This document shows, piece by piece, positions 44,331 to 55,251 of a stretch of 64,000 nt of DNA; positions within the stretch are counted from its first letter, which is position 1, and every line of letters starts with the position of its first letter. Source of the DNA: Spinacia oleracea (Eukaryota > Streptophyta > Magnoliopsida > Caryophyllales > Amaranthaceae). Under the pieces are notes generated by a model. That model did not search any database. It had not been told where the DNA came from and saw only the letters and a program-made list of their open reading frames with translations. The position numbers and the translations under genes are program-made. The stretch lies in assembly GCF_020520425.1 (NCBI RefSeq), contig NC_079491.1, forward strand, positions 40,228,027 through 40,292,026, read 5' to 3'.

Positions 44331-44910
44331 TAATCTAAAATCATGAATTATCTATAAAAATATATATCGACCATAGATAATTAATCATAATCAAATACAT
44401 TAACTTACTACGTACGTACACTATATATCTTAAAGCAACATATTAACTTGCTATGATTCATATATACTTAAGTAGTTAATTTAGGAAAAGTGATAAAAAT
44501 CATCTATACATTAAATTAATTCGCAGAGTCTAGTCAAACTGAAATAAAAGCGATATTTTAAAACAAAAACAACTTTCTAACTAGCATTATCATTTTTTCT
44601 ACAAGATAGTCCAAAACTAAATAAAAACAACTTCCTGACTACGAACAAGTAAACATATCGTTATGCTAGCTTAGCTTCAAGATAACTTGTTCATCTCTTG
44701 ATCTACATTTACTATTACCACTTGAATCATCAATAATCTGCAAAGAAAATTTAATGTCAAATATAGTATGATGAACATTCCATAATATCAAGGGAAAATT
44801 AACAGTAATCCTAACCAGCTTGATCCTAACTACTAGTCGTCTTCTCAAAATAATATCAACTATTAATCAAGGGAAAAATGCATGACTATTAGAAATATAG
44901 ACATGAACAA

Positions 44911-44980
<70 letters not shown>

Positions 44981-45264
44981 GTAAATTAGTTAACTTAATT
45001 ACCAAAGGTAGAAACCCAAACAACAACCAACAGAAAACAACAAGGGAAACAAAAGCTAAGGGAGCACAGCCCGCACCCAAGCAAAAACAAAAAACACTAA
45101 AACATTCTACAACGACACCAGCCAAACTCGCAAAATTTGAGTTATAAAAGGTCATTTTTTACAAATTTGCAATGCTTGTATAATAACACTTTAAACATTA
45201 ACATTTGATTTTTGCCTTGTTTTTTCCCTGTATGAATTAAAGGTTAGTTCCTACTTCCTAATCA
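44286..45264. other. CACTA-2 left interior with two (TA)n runs
   Basis: (TA)n at about 44296-44323 and 44914-44974. Otherwise AT-rich with no coding frame. Confidence 0.45.
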
Positions 45265-45603
45265 ATGGCGAAGAGACAAAAGTTAAAAGTGCTAAGTGTA
45301 CTTGACGTAGCAAAGACACAATGGTACCACTTGAAAGTTTTCATGATTCTTGGTATGGGCTTCTTTACTAATGTCTATGAGCTTTTCTCCATATCTGTGG
45401 TGACCAAAATCTTAGGCCGTCTCTATTACACTGAGCCAAATCCAACTAGCCCAGGGTTTATACCCATGAATGTGGCCTTGTGTGGTACCTTTGCTGGGCA
45501 ACTCATCTTTGGGTGGTTAGGTGACAAGTTAGGAAGGAAAAAGGTATATAGTCTTACCTTAGTCATAATGGCTTTCTTATCCTTAGCCTCTGATGTTCAT
45601 TAA
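45265..45603 (+). pseudogene. Captured 5' exon piece of a PHT1 phosphate transporter gene
   Basis: The ATG at 45265 opens 112 codons: [25 protein letters not shown], then [16 protein letters not shown]. These are the N-terminus and first two membrane segments of PHT1 proton/phosphate symporters, including the GDKLGR loop of the major facilitator family. In the family these motifs start near residue 10 and the protein is about 530 residues. Here it breaks off near residue 107 into unrelated CAG-rich sequence, and the usual acidic Asp of the FFTDAYDLF motif is Asn. A fragment carried by CACTA-2, antisense to its genes. Confidence 0.85.
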
Positions 45604-46179
45604 CTTGCTGCTTAAACTGTCACTTTCTTTAATTAGCAGGCTTGCCCATTTGAAAACCAAAAAAAAAAAAAAAACAAGACACCAGCCCAACAAGCTACAC
45701 AGCAGAACCAGACTGAACAACACAAGGTTTGCACAAAAGAACTGCACAACAGCAAGCCAGCCTGAGCAGAACAGTATGCCTGACTGACTGCAAACCTGCA
45801 AAACTATGCAACACCAAGACTGAGCAGTAGCAGCAGCTACAACAGCAGGACCTCAAGAACTTTCAGTTTTCAGATTCAGTAGCAGTAGCAGGACCTCAAC
45901 ATCAGGACCTCAACAACAGTAGCAGTAGCAGCAGATTCAGTTTTCTCATGTTATCAAAGCTGTAGATTCTTAATCTTTCGAGTTTAGTTCCTCTTGTCAG
46001 TTATAGATTTAGATTAAGACCCCAAGAACTTTCTTTTTTCCTTTGATATAATATTCAGGCGTGATGAGAAGCAAAGCAAGTGATGCTTACAAGTACAATA
46101 GCTAAAGAATTCGTACTTGGTATTCATTTATTGGTAATTGGTATTCATTTCTTATGATTTTCTTTTTACTGGTGATTTT
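45604..46179. other. CACTA-2 interior, CAG-rich then AT-rich
   Basis: Low-complexity AGCAGCAG/ACAACA text at about 45660-45940. No recognisable gene. Confidence 0.4.
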
Positions 46180-46611
46180 AGATGGATGAGGAAATGCTAG
46201 AGGAGGAAGTTGGGGAAACAGAAGAAGAGACAAGTACCAAGAATATGTGGGAAAGTGTGGAAACTCTCACTAAATATTATAAGGAGGCTGTTTAACTGGG
46301 GATTATCAGACCATTACAGAATAGAGATCGCTGTTTACCGACTAGAAACAGAAAAGAACGAGTTGGTTGAGAAATTATCAACTTTGACAGAAGAGATAAC
46401 TTCTGGAAAGGATAGATTTATCCGCCTGCAAGCTGACTTTGATAACTTTAGAAGGAGATCAGGTAAAGAGAGACTATCAGTTCGAAGCGATGCACAGGGA
46501 GAAGTAATTGAGAGTCTTCTTCCAATGGTGGACAACTTTGAGAGGGCGAAGCAACAGTTACAACCAGAAACGGATAAGGAAAAACAGATTGATACGATTT
46601 TTCTAAGATAG
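46180..46611 (+). pseudogene. Captured GrpE (organellar co-chaperone) gene fragment
   Basis: First an acidic stretch with ESVETLTKYYKEAV (about 46182-46295), then after a frameshift near 46295 the frame carries RLETEKNELVEKL, DRFIRLQADFDNFRRR and GEVIESLLPMVDNFERAKQQL. This is the long coiled-coil and dimer region of GrpE, the nucleotide exchange factor of Hsp70, in the form seen in plant chloroplast GrpE. The C-terminal beta domain is missing after about 46605. Fragment only, antisense to the CACTA-2 genes. Confidence 0.82.
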
Positions 46612-47244
46612 TACTATGAGTGAACAGACCAAAAACGAAACAGACTATAGAAGTCAATCAAACAGAAAACAAGCTTATACTATGAGCAATTTCTATGGAA
46701 ACTAAAACTTTTTATAGTAGTTGATTTCAGACTTATCTCTCACTCATGGTCAGAGTTCGAATGAGGTTTTATCAGGTGAGTAAGTCGGAGTCGCTGCTGT
46801 CTTGGATTGACATTTAACACTGTGTTTTCTTTACGCGTTACAGAAGGAGCATCATAAATTAACTAACAGAAACCATAGTTTGTTAACAACCCAGACCTAA
46901 CACCAAACTCGTGTTTCAGCTAATATCAACATAATACCTTATTATGATAATACTAAATCTAAACATCTACCTTCTAATCTCACCATCATCCATAAATAAT
47001 CGACAACTATAAAGCTTGTTTCAGCTATAAGTTTATCTATAAAGCATGAAATGCAGTTAATTAATTCCATATGAAATTACCTTGCATTTGGCAATAGTGT
47101 CAAAGTCTCATTTCTCGGCCTGGTTGTCACCATTGCCACCAGAATCATCAGTAATCTATAAAAAGCATTTTAATATGTAAATTAGATATGCCACATTTCA
47201 GGTAATGATACATGATGCTCAATCAGAATACTTTCCAGAAATAA
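46612..47244. other. CACTA-2 interior between the GrpE fragment and the TNPA-like gene
   Basis: AT-rich. May contain the 3' end of the TNPA-like transcript. No gene seen. Confidence 0.4.
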
Positions 47245-50200
47245 CTAACCATATTTATTGCTGATTCCGCACCATCTAAAAGGTTCGATGAAACATTCCC
47301 TTTGCGTACTTCCTTCAAAATTAACTTGTCCCAAAAAAGAAGCAATCATTTTAAATGATTGTGTTGTTTCTTCAAACTTGGTGTTTAGAACTTGATTTTG
47401 TTGCGCAAGGTCCTCATTTTGCTTCTTGACAACTGATATTTCACCTTTCATGTTCTCCACTTCCATAGCATTGTTGTTAACATAGCTTGACCCTTCTTTC
47501 CTCAGCAAACCTTCCACTCCAAAGATGTCGCTTTGCTTCACTCCAAATCCATAATTCAGAGGACGTTTAGGTACTTCACCTTTATACATGAGCTCATTAA
47601 AGACTGCATTCTCAATTTCAATTACGGGCTTTGAAGAAGAGGAACTCGCAAGATTTTCTTGGACCTTTTTGTTGGCATCCTCCTGTTATATAATATGAAA
47701 AGATCACTCAAAATCTATTAACCAAGAATACTATGTACAAGCAAAGAAAAAAATAAATAGACTTCAAGAGACAAGATTGATTTATAGAATTAGCTCAATG
47801 CAATGATACCACAAATTGATGAGGAAGTGTGCCCTCTTTAAAGCTTCCATCTTCTTTGGCGTAAACTGATTTGAAAAATGCCAATTCGCTAAACACTCCT
47901 TTCTTCTCTTTCTGCAATTTCAGGAAAAAAATAAATTGAAAACTGAAATTTTGAAGTTCTTAAACCGACTATCACTATATTTGTTTAACACTTTGAGTTG
48001 TTATCCCCGTAGTAGGGTTGCTGGGTGCAGTGCCACTTTGCAAGGGGTGACAGAGTCGGCAACAGAGGCAGTGACATCAGCAAGCTCTCTGCTAATTGTG
48101 TCAGGCTAAGGGGAATTAAGGAGTACGTTTCCTTGTAGATGCAGGGAAGATAATAAACAGAAGAAATATCAGCCAATAGTTGCTTTATACCTGTATTCAG
48201 TTTGTTTTGTTTCTGTAACAAGTGGCAAATATTAGTTCTAGTTATTAAGATATTAGGTAAATAAGTTTTTGCAAACTTGTTTGCAGGTACATTTTCTTTG
48301 CATTGTTTTTAGTTTATCTTACATGATCCAATAATTAAAATCAATATGGACATTGATGAATCCCATGATCCCAGCTGGCCTCTATGCTTTTGACAGAGGA
48401 CTAACAGATAATCTATCGATTCTTATAATCTGATAATGTAAACATTCACAGATAATTTGACTACTAAGTGAGTAAATAAAATGAAAACCCAGACCAATTG
48501 GACGACTTCGACGCTGTCCCACGGGCACCATAGGGTTCCGATTTCCCCTCATAAGAAGGAGAAGGAGAAGGAAAAGCCTAACTCTTTGAAGGTTGTGAGG
48601 GCAGAGCCGAAGGCAGAGTCGAATACCGATGCTAAGAGTGGAGTTCAGAAGTTTAGGGTCAAGCTGTTGCCTGAAAGTGGTGGCCAAGAGTGTCATGGAT
48701 GTTCTCTGTATGGTATGTTGTTCTTGCAGCCGTTTACATATGTTTTATTCTGTTATTGTTGTGTTTATTGATTTTGGCTTCTGTATATCCTTTAGCGAGC
48801 TTGGATTTCCTGTTGGTTTTCAGTTCTAGAACAATGTATTGTCATCATGAAGGGGATTAGAATTTCCTGGAACATATATGGTTTCCTGAATGAATACTTT
48901 ATTGGTTTCGAGTCAGATGTTTGGGAAAGAACTGGATTAGTTGGTTGTTAACTTTTTATGTCAGCTAGAATTTAGCTAAATTAGTGAGTTTTAGTGCTGA
49001 ATGGCTTGATCAATTATCAAAAGTTCTAGAACAATGTATGTCATCATGAAGGGGATTAGAATTTCCTGGAACATATATGGTTTGCTGAATGAATACTTAA
49101 TTGGTTTCGAGTGAGATGTTTAGGAAAGAACCATATTAGTTAGTTGGTTGTTAACTTTTGATGTCAGCTAGAATTTAGCTAAATTAGTGAGTTTTAGTGC
49201 TGAATGGCTTGACCAATTATCAAAAACTCATTTTAAAGGATCAAAGACATTATTTCGGGAATAAATTATATGGTGGACTGGTGGTGGTGAGGTGAAGCTT
49301 TGTTATTTTGGTTGAAATGTTAATAGAGAAAGGAATGTTGTTGGTTGTTTGTTGATTGGATAGGTTTGAATTTGTGTAATTGATTTACTCTTGAATTAGT
49401 CATGTTTAGGCTGTTGTGCTTGATTAATCTCAAATTAGAAATAATAATGGTGTTGATTTGCAACATTTGCAGCTCACAAGGCCGCACTTCACATCATCTC
49501 TAATTTTATTTACATTATGCTATGCTCTTATTAATGCTGGTTTTGATGTCTCGGCCTTACTTCAATAGCTGGGAATATCATCAACTGAAACAAGTGAGAA
49601 AGTTGGGACATTTTCACTTGCATATGCAGCTCACAAGGCCGCATCTCCGATAAAGTTTCTGCCTACAGTTGCCCTAACTCCATTGTTGCTTCCTGGATTT
49701 CAAGAAAGTAGATAAAGATAACTAATCCCAGAATATATGACTACTCTGTATATGACTTTTCTTCCATTTGTGTAATACCAGAATATGTTATTGGATACGT
49801 AGCAGAATCAACTCTTTGTCATTTCATTGTGAATTTGCATTTTAGTGTGTTCAGAGCAAATGCAAGAACCATTAATTGCTGGCCTATCTCAAACATAGAT
49901 CTCCATAATAATTTATCTGTTAATAGCTACTTACTTGATCTGTTCTCACTAAGACCAACAATGTAATTTACAGGCTACACCTACAGACTAACAGCTAAAC
50001 ATGTTTCGTTCACAATTAATTGATTATCATTGCAGGGTTTTTGTTGTAAAAATGCAGATCGAATAATGATTAGTTATGCTTAATTATGCATAATTTTTAT
50101 TCTTTGTTATTGACTTTTAGTTAGAACTTTGTGAACAATTTTTTATCGCCTGAAGTTTATGGGGATAATGTAATAGAATGAAATACTGCCTTTGTTGTTT

Positions 50201-52799
50201 AAATTGAATAGTTTTTGCAGCTTCATGCACTGCAGATGGACTTCATTGCCTCTGCTTTCTGATTTTTTCTACTTTAAACTTGGAGTAGCCACGCACACCC
50301 GCTCCCATCCCCAGACCACCCTCCAGAATCATACTTCTTAGTTCCTGTTAAAAGTTGACTCTATTTGACAGTAATAGTGTCAGGTAACCCCGTTTCCTGA
50401 TCCTAAAAGCTCTAAGTTCATGAGAATCTAGGACAACTATCTCCAAAACGTTTGAAGAGTCACATAATGTATACTTCTGCAACATGGTTTATAACAGAAA
50501 CGGAAAGTAGGAAGATTTTCCCAGCTGCTGCTTTCAATTCCATTTGCCCGCATAGCCAACTTTTCTACATTTCTCTACTTTAACATTAGAAAACTAAAGA
50601 ATGTCCTTATGTGTGAGATTAGATATGCATATACGAGTAAATATTACTCTTATTTGTTTATGAATTTTAGACTTTTATATCACTCTTATTTGTTTATGAA
50701 TTTTAGACTTAGCACCTATAGCAATTGAAATGCTACAAACCAAATAGCTAGGTTGAAAAGCATACCATATCAACTCTTCGATTAGCAAAGCTTGTAGCAC
50801 CACTGTTGTGCTTATTGCCTTGTAAAGCTCGAGCATTTTTTCCCATTTCAGATTTTTCCTAGTTTCATGAAACCAATGTTAGCATATATAGGTGAAACAA
50901 ATAAAACTTACTAAATTTAGGATATTTTGGGGTCACAAACCATGGCCTCTGGTAAAAGCCAATAATCTACCAATTCCGTCCAACTCCTAGTGGACACTCC
51001 ATCAGGCACGTTGGCATAGTTCTCTTCTCGAGATTTATTCACTGGATCGAAAAAATCCCTCTTCAATTTGTATCGATGATTGTTCCATGGTTTGTCAATA
51101 CGCATCACTAGTGCCTTGTTAACTAGAGGTCCATCAGGTAACACAAAATGTTTCTTCAAAAAAAAAAGGAAAAATTAAGTTACAATGTTAACAAAATAAT
51201 TTGCCTAGCTAGTTCTGATCAGATCAGATCAGACTGATCTGTCTGATCTGATCAGCACTGATCTGATCAGAACTAGCTAGGTGAACTTAGTGATTCTGCA
51301 GAAACTTAACCCGGGGTCGGAACCCCCATGACCAAATAAAAACCTGAAAAATGGGCAACTGATTGATGAACACAGATGGAAACAGAATAAATTTAAAGCT
51401 AATTACACAGTTAACCAAGCTAAAATAAAACTACAATTAACATAAGTGTTAAGAACAATAAATCCACATACCCGAATCATTGTAACAACATTAGTTTTTA
51501 ACTGATTGTTCACAGCACGCCAACTTGGGACTCCCACTGGACAAAGTGAATCATTTTTTGCAATATCTCCAAGGAAGCTCACAAGGATCTTCCCACCTTT
51601 TCGAATAGGTTGGTTGAATTCATTGAGCTTGACAATGTATCTGAACCCCTTTGCATCATGCCAAACGTCTCGAGGCAGAACTGGTCCCTTTACCAGATGT
51701 CGTATTCCATCAGCATCTGTCACAGGAGCTAAATCAGACTAAAAAATCACCAAGATCGATAATTTACAGTTTGCATATTTGATGTAGAGACATGTTTACC
51801 TATAGCTATAGCCTCCACCTTCTCATCAAACTCCCTCGATTCTGGCCAATTTGGAATAATGATTCGATGTCGAAGTGTTGCTTTCTTCACAGCAGTATCA
51901 CTTCCTTCTCCTTGATCAAATTCATTTTCACTCTCAGAAGCCGATTCTTCAAATTCGTCCCAGTTGTAGTTTGGCATAACTTCACTCTCAACCTGATTGG
52001 ATGGAGGAGATCGCAGAGGTTGAAATGCATTCTCACTCACATGCATGTATGTTGGAGGCAACTGACCTTCTTGCTTCCCGGTTCTCTTTTTCATTGCCAT
52101 GGTGTCTGGTGGTGTAGGAGATTGTGACATCACATGTTTTGTTGCTCCCAAAGGTGCAACAAATGCTCTTTTCTCTAAATGTGGTTTGACACTTGTAAAA
52201 GAAGATACCGGCTGTTGTGTAGCTTTTTGAGGCTGTTGTGTAGCTTTGTGAAGCTGATGGGTAGCTTTTTGAGGCTGATTGGTAGTTGTTTGAGGCTGTT
52301 GGGAAGCTTTGAAAGGCTGCAAAGAAGGCTGCAAGGTAGCTTTGAAAGGCTGCAACACAGGCTGCATAGTAGGCTGGTGTGGATTCGGTGTTGACGCTTT
52401 TTGTGTTGCAATTTCAGTCAGATTGGGAAACGTAGGTCCTTTATACCATCTACTTTGTGTTGTTCCTGTAAGAGTGGGCGGAATTGGTTGTTGTAATGGG
52501 TTAGAGGATGGTTTTGTCTGGGTAAAGGATGGTTTTGATAATGCCTTCAGTTGTGGCTTTGAAACCATGGAAGTAGGCCGAGGCAAGGATGATTGTGGTG
52601 CAACCATGGTTTTTTTAGCAGCTACTGGTTGCTTAATGGGTTGTGATACCGTCCCAAATGTCTGTGACACTCCAAGTGTTGGAGGACTGAACGGTCCCCA
52701 GTTTTGGGTGGATGGATCAGAAGATTTTGGGGACTTGGATGCAGCAATGCTCGACCCTTCGTCAATAGCTACCAATGTTCTTTTAGTCCTGTAACTCAT
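47245..52799 (-). CDS. CACTA TNPA-like second protein (Transposase_24 type), six predicted exons
   Basis: In CACTA elements this class of protein is thought to bind subterminal repeats and assist the TNP2 transposase. Predicted exons on the minus strand are 52799-51800, 51728-51472, 51153-50941, 50858-50766, 47911-47810 and 47682-47245. Introns have GT..AG ends and phase is kept throughout, giving 2103 bp and about 700 residues without an internal stop. Exon 1 is Pro/Gln/Thr/Lys-rich, with repeated KATQQPQKATQ units (about residues 150-215) and an acidic tail. Exons 2-4 hold the conserved core: LVKGPVLPRDVW, KHFVLPDGPLVNKALV, then GNKHNSGATSFANRR. The last exon has a coiled coil (EVENMKGEISVVKKQNEDL). 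Exons 4 and 5 are 2.85 kb apart because a DUF1279 gene piece sits in that intron. Lies downstream of TNP2 on the same strand. Confidence 0.82.
48481..49714 (+). pseudogene. Captured DUF1279 (FAM210-like) protein gene piece inside a TNPA intron
   Basis: The 3' exon at about 49472-49714 follows a TTTGCAG acceptor. It reads LTRPHFTSSLILFTLCYALINAGFDVSALLQ in part, then LGISSTETSEKVGTFSLAYAAH and KAASPIKFLPTVALTPLLL, and stops at 49712-49714. The pattern matches DUF1279 proteins, small organellar membrane proteins of uncertain role. An upstream Lys/Glu-rich frame at 48481-48710 ending at a GTATG donor may be the 5' exon; that link is inferred from position only. The sequence is antisense to the TNPA-like gene and would be removed with its intron. 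Confidence 0.6.
48823..49225. repeat. 200-bp tandem direct duplication
   Basis: The block starting GTTCTAGAACAATGTAT at 48823 and the next at 49023 are near-identical over about 200 bp, both ending GGCTTGA-CAATTATCAAAA. It lies in the captured intron between the two DUF1279-gene pieces. Confidence 0.88.
49715..50765. other. Remainder of the large TNPA-like intron
   Basis: AT-rich, no coding frame. Part may be 3' flanking sequence brought in with the DUF1279 gene piece. A direct repeat CACTCTTATTTGTTTATGAATTTTAGACTT (in shorter words) occurs at about 50646 and 50682. Confidence 0.4.
51210..51285. repeat. GATCAG palindrome cluster in a TNPA-like intron
   Basis: CTAGCTAGTTCTGATCAGATC...CTGATCAGAACTAGCTAG (quoted in parts) forms a long near-perfect hairpin between exons 2 and 3. 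The same CTGATCAG word is amplified at 60160-60420 and 61085-61225. Confidence 0.8.
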
Positions 52800-53564
52800 A
52801 TTTTAGTTCCTGTTCAGAAAGTAAGAAACACAATCAGCCATGAATAAAAAGGTCATTAAACCAACTCAATTGCTACAAGAATGAATCACTAAATAGGATA
52901 ATAGGTATTCACTCAAAGTGACAATCATACACGTTAAATCAGTTTAACATTTTCACATAAACAAGAATTACAATGAGCAGAAAACTCAGTAAATATAGAA
53001 GCAAAGTGCAAATCTGATTGAGAAAAAGAAATTCATCCTGGCTCTAATTGGTCGTTAGCTCACTGAGTGATCTAGAGTCTAGAATATACAAGTCATAGAC
53101 TCAAAAGTCTGAAACCTTCAAGGAACTTGAAAACTTTATATTGGAAGGCCTTTTGCTCCGTTCATCCCTTTATTAAGTTTCATTATAACCTGTCACATTA
53201 CAAGCATAAGCACGAAACAAGATAGAGAAGGCAAACCAGAAAGGAAACAACTAACGGAAATGCACTGAAGATATTATCAGAAAGTGAAGATATTAGCACT
53301 ATGGAAACAACCAACCTCCAGGTGGCTACCAAATCTCCCTGGAGGTCGAATTAGCACTATGGCCCCTACGAATGTGGATGCGAATGAGTGTGTAGCAGCT
53401 TGGTGGAATGAGGAGGGTGATGGATGGCATTTGGAGGGATTGATCTCACATCTTTGGGTGCAAGAACAGGAAGCTATCAAGATAATGAGGGTAGCAAGAA
53501 TTTTGTTTATCTCCCTTGAACTCAAATTATCCCTCTATTGGTTTTAACATGTATTTTGTTTCTG
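52800..53564. other. Upstream region of the TNPA-like gene
   Basis: AT-rich, probably promoter and leader of the TNPA-like gene unless the two CACTA-2 genes share a transcript. A frame at 53284-53547 is unrecognised; it may be part of the captured sequence next to the SART3-like exon. Confidence 0.4.
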
Positions 53565-53702
53565 CAGAGATACTTGAAATTTGAAGAATCTGCAGGTGAC
53601 CCTGCGCGTGTTCAGATTCTATATGAACGTGCTATCACTGAGTTTCCTATATCTAGTGATTTGTGGACTGACTATGCACGCTGTATAGAAAAGAAGCTCA
53701 AG
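53565..53702 (+). pseudogene. Captured exon of a SART3-like HAT-repeat splicing protein gene
   Basis: The exon is bounded by a TTTCTGCAG acceptor and an AAG|GTACTTTC donor and reads RYLKFEESAGDPARVQILYE, then RAITEFPISSDLWTDYAR. These are half-a-TPR (HAT) repeats as in SART3/Prp24-type U4/U6 recycling factors. Only one exon is present, with intron text on both sides, so genomic rather than reverse-transcribed sequence was captured. It lies antisense between the TNPA-like and TNP2 genes. Confidence 0.78.
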
Positions 53703-55251
53703 GTACTTTCTCAATTTCTGATTTTAACTGTTTTGGTTGAGAAATCTGCTAGCTAGCTTATTGTCAGTTGCCAAAAAACAATTTTTTCAGTTCTGATGGA
53801 TCAAAGAGATGATCTCATAGCTGGCACACTTCCTTTTTTTTGGGTGTAGTTTAGACTGAAGTTATAAGCAATATTTTAGTTGGCCTACACTCATTTACTA
53901 CACTTTTGCTCTACAGTTATGAGGGAAAGGGCAAGATGAACCTGCTACACCCTCCTTTTCTGAGATTCAGACTACAGTGAAAACTCTCAATTTTTATATT
54001 ATCATGGCACCAGGAAAAAGCTAAAGAACAATCTAAAACAAGTCATCAAACAAATCAGGAAGCTGTGAACCAGCAAAACAACATCAAGCAACAGTTGCAT
54101 GTCTGACATGTATTAACAAAATGATTTGGCTACCTTATTAGTTATTCCCCATTCTGTTTTGAAAAGAAAAGAGGGGAACCATACCTAGAATAAAGATCTT
54201 TGCTGCTTGATTCAGAGAGCCTAAATCAGTAATATCCTGAGCCTGTAGTTTTAAGAAAATGATTATCAAGAGAGTTATACATTCCATAGGAGAGAAAACA
54301 GGCGATAAAAGGATCAATATTACAATACAAATGAGCTTAGAGAAGCTTGAAAAAAGCTAGCTATAATTATATAAAGTCGGTGGTCACATATGATTCTCAA
54401 AGTCAAAAGACATAGAAAGAGGATCCAATGGGTGATCCAGCAGCTTAGTATAGTAGTAAATGGCAGCTTTGAAGAGGTGGATGCACATTGTTAATTGTTA
54501 ACATGAATGCAGAACACAAACATCTAAGGGAGAATCAAGCCTAAATTGCAGAACTCGAAACAGACAGAAACATAAATGAAGAAGTAAAGAGGTAACGTGT
54601 TGATACTTGTGTAATATTGGAAACTACTGGAGTGATGTTTACTGTTATAAACAATGAAATCTAGTGAATTGTTTTTAGCAATATTTTACATTGGAGTCAT
54701 TTCATGATTAACTCACAGCATTTCACTAATCTTACAGATTCAAAACCGGTTTGTCTGTGTGGTTCTCCTTAGATAGCCAGGCATGATATTTTGGCAACTC
54801 TGACAGATACGCTTTGTCAAAGGGGGGTAAAACTTTCAGAACCAAGACAGATGCATACAAACAAGAATCAATCTTTTCCCAATAAACCTTATTGTTTAGT
54901 TATAATGGACCAACCCACCCCTGACACACATTTTCTTGTGTACCACAGGCGCAACAAAAAAGGGAAGAAAAGCAACAGCAACACTGCAACAACAATGAAA
55001 CAAATCAAATACAAAATGGGGAAATCACAAAAAATAAAGATAAATTGCCCCCTTTTCACGGAATAACGGTATAAAAATATCTGTATCACCATCAAAGAAA
55101 CTAGTAGTAGGGTACTTGGACATTAGTAGACAATAAAATAAGTGAGTATAGATTAAGTATATAACTCATTATTCAACCAGATTAAACAATATGACTCACA
55201 ACGTCATGAACAAATACAAATCCAAAGCAAAACAATAAAAAATAAGCATGA
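53703..55251. other. Spacer between the TNPA-like gene and TNP2
   Basis: AT-rich, intron-like. Frames at 54791-55095 on both strands are low-complexity. No gene recognised. Confidence 0.4.

Noticed and set aside
45265..45603. A functional phosphate transporter gene
   Set aside because: Only the first 107 or so residues of a protein of about 530 are present, with unrelated sequence directly after, inside a transposon.
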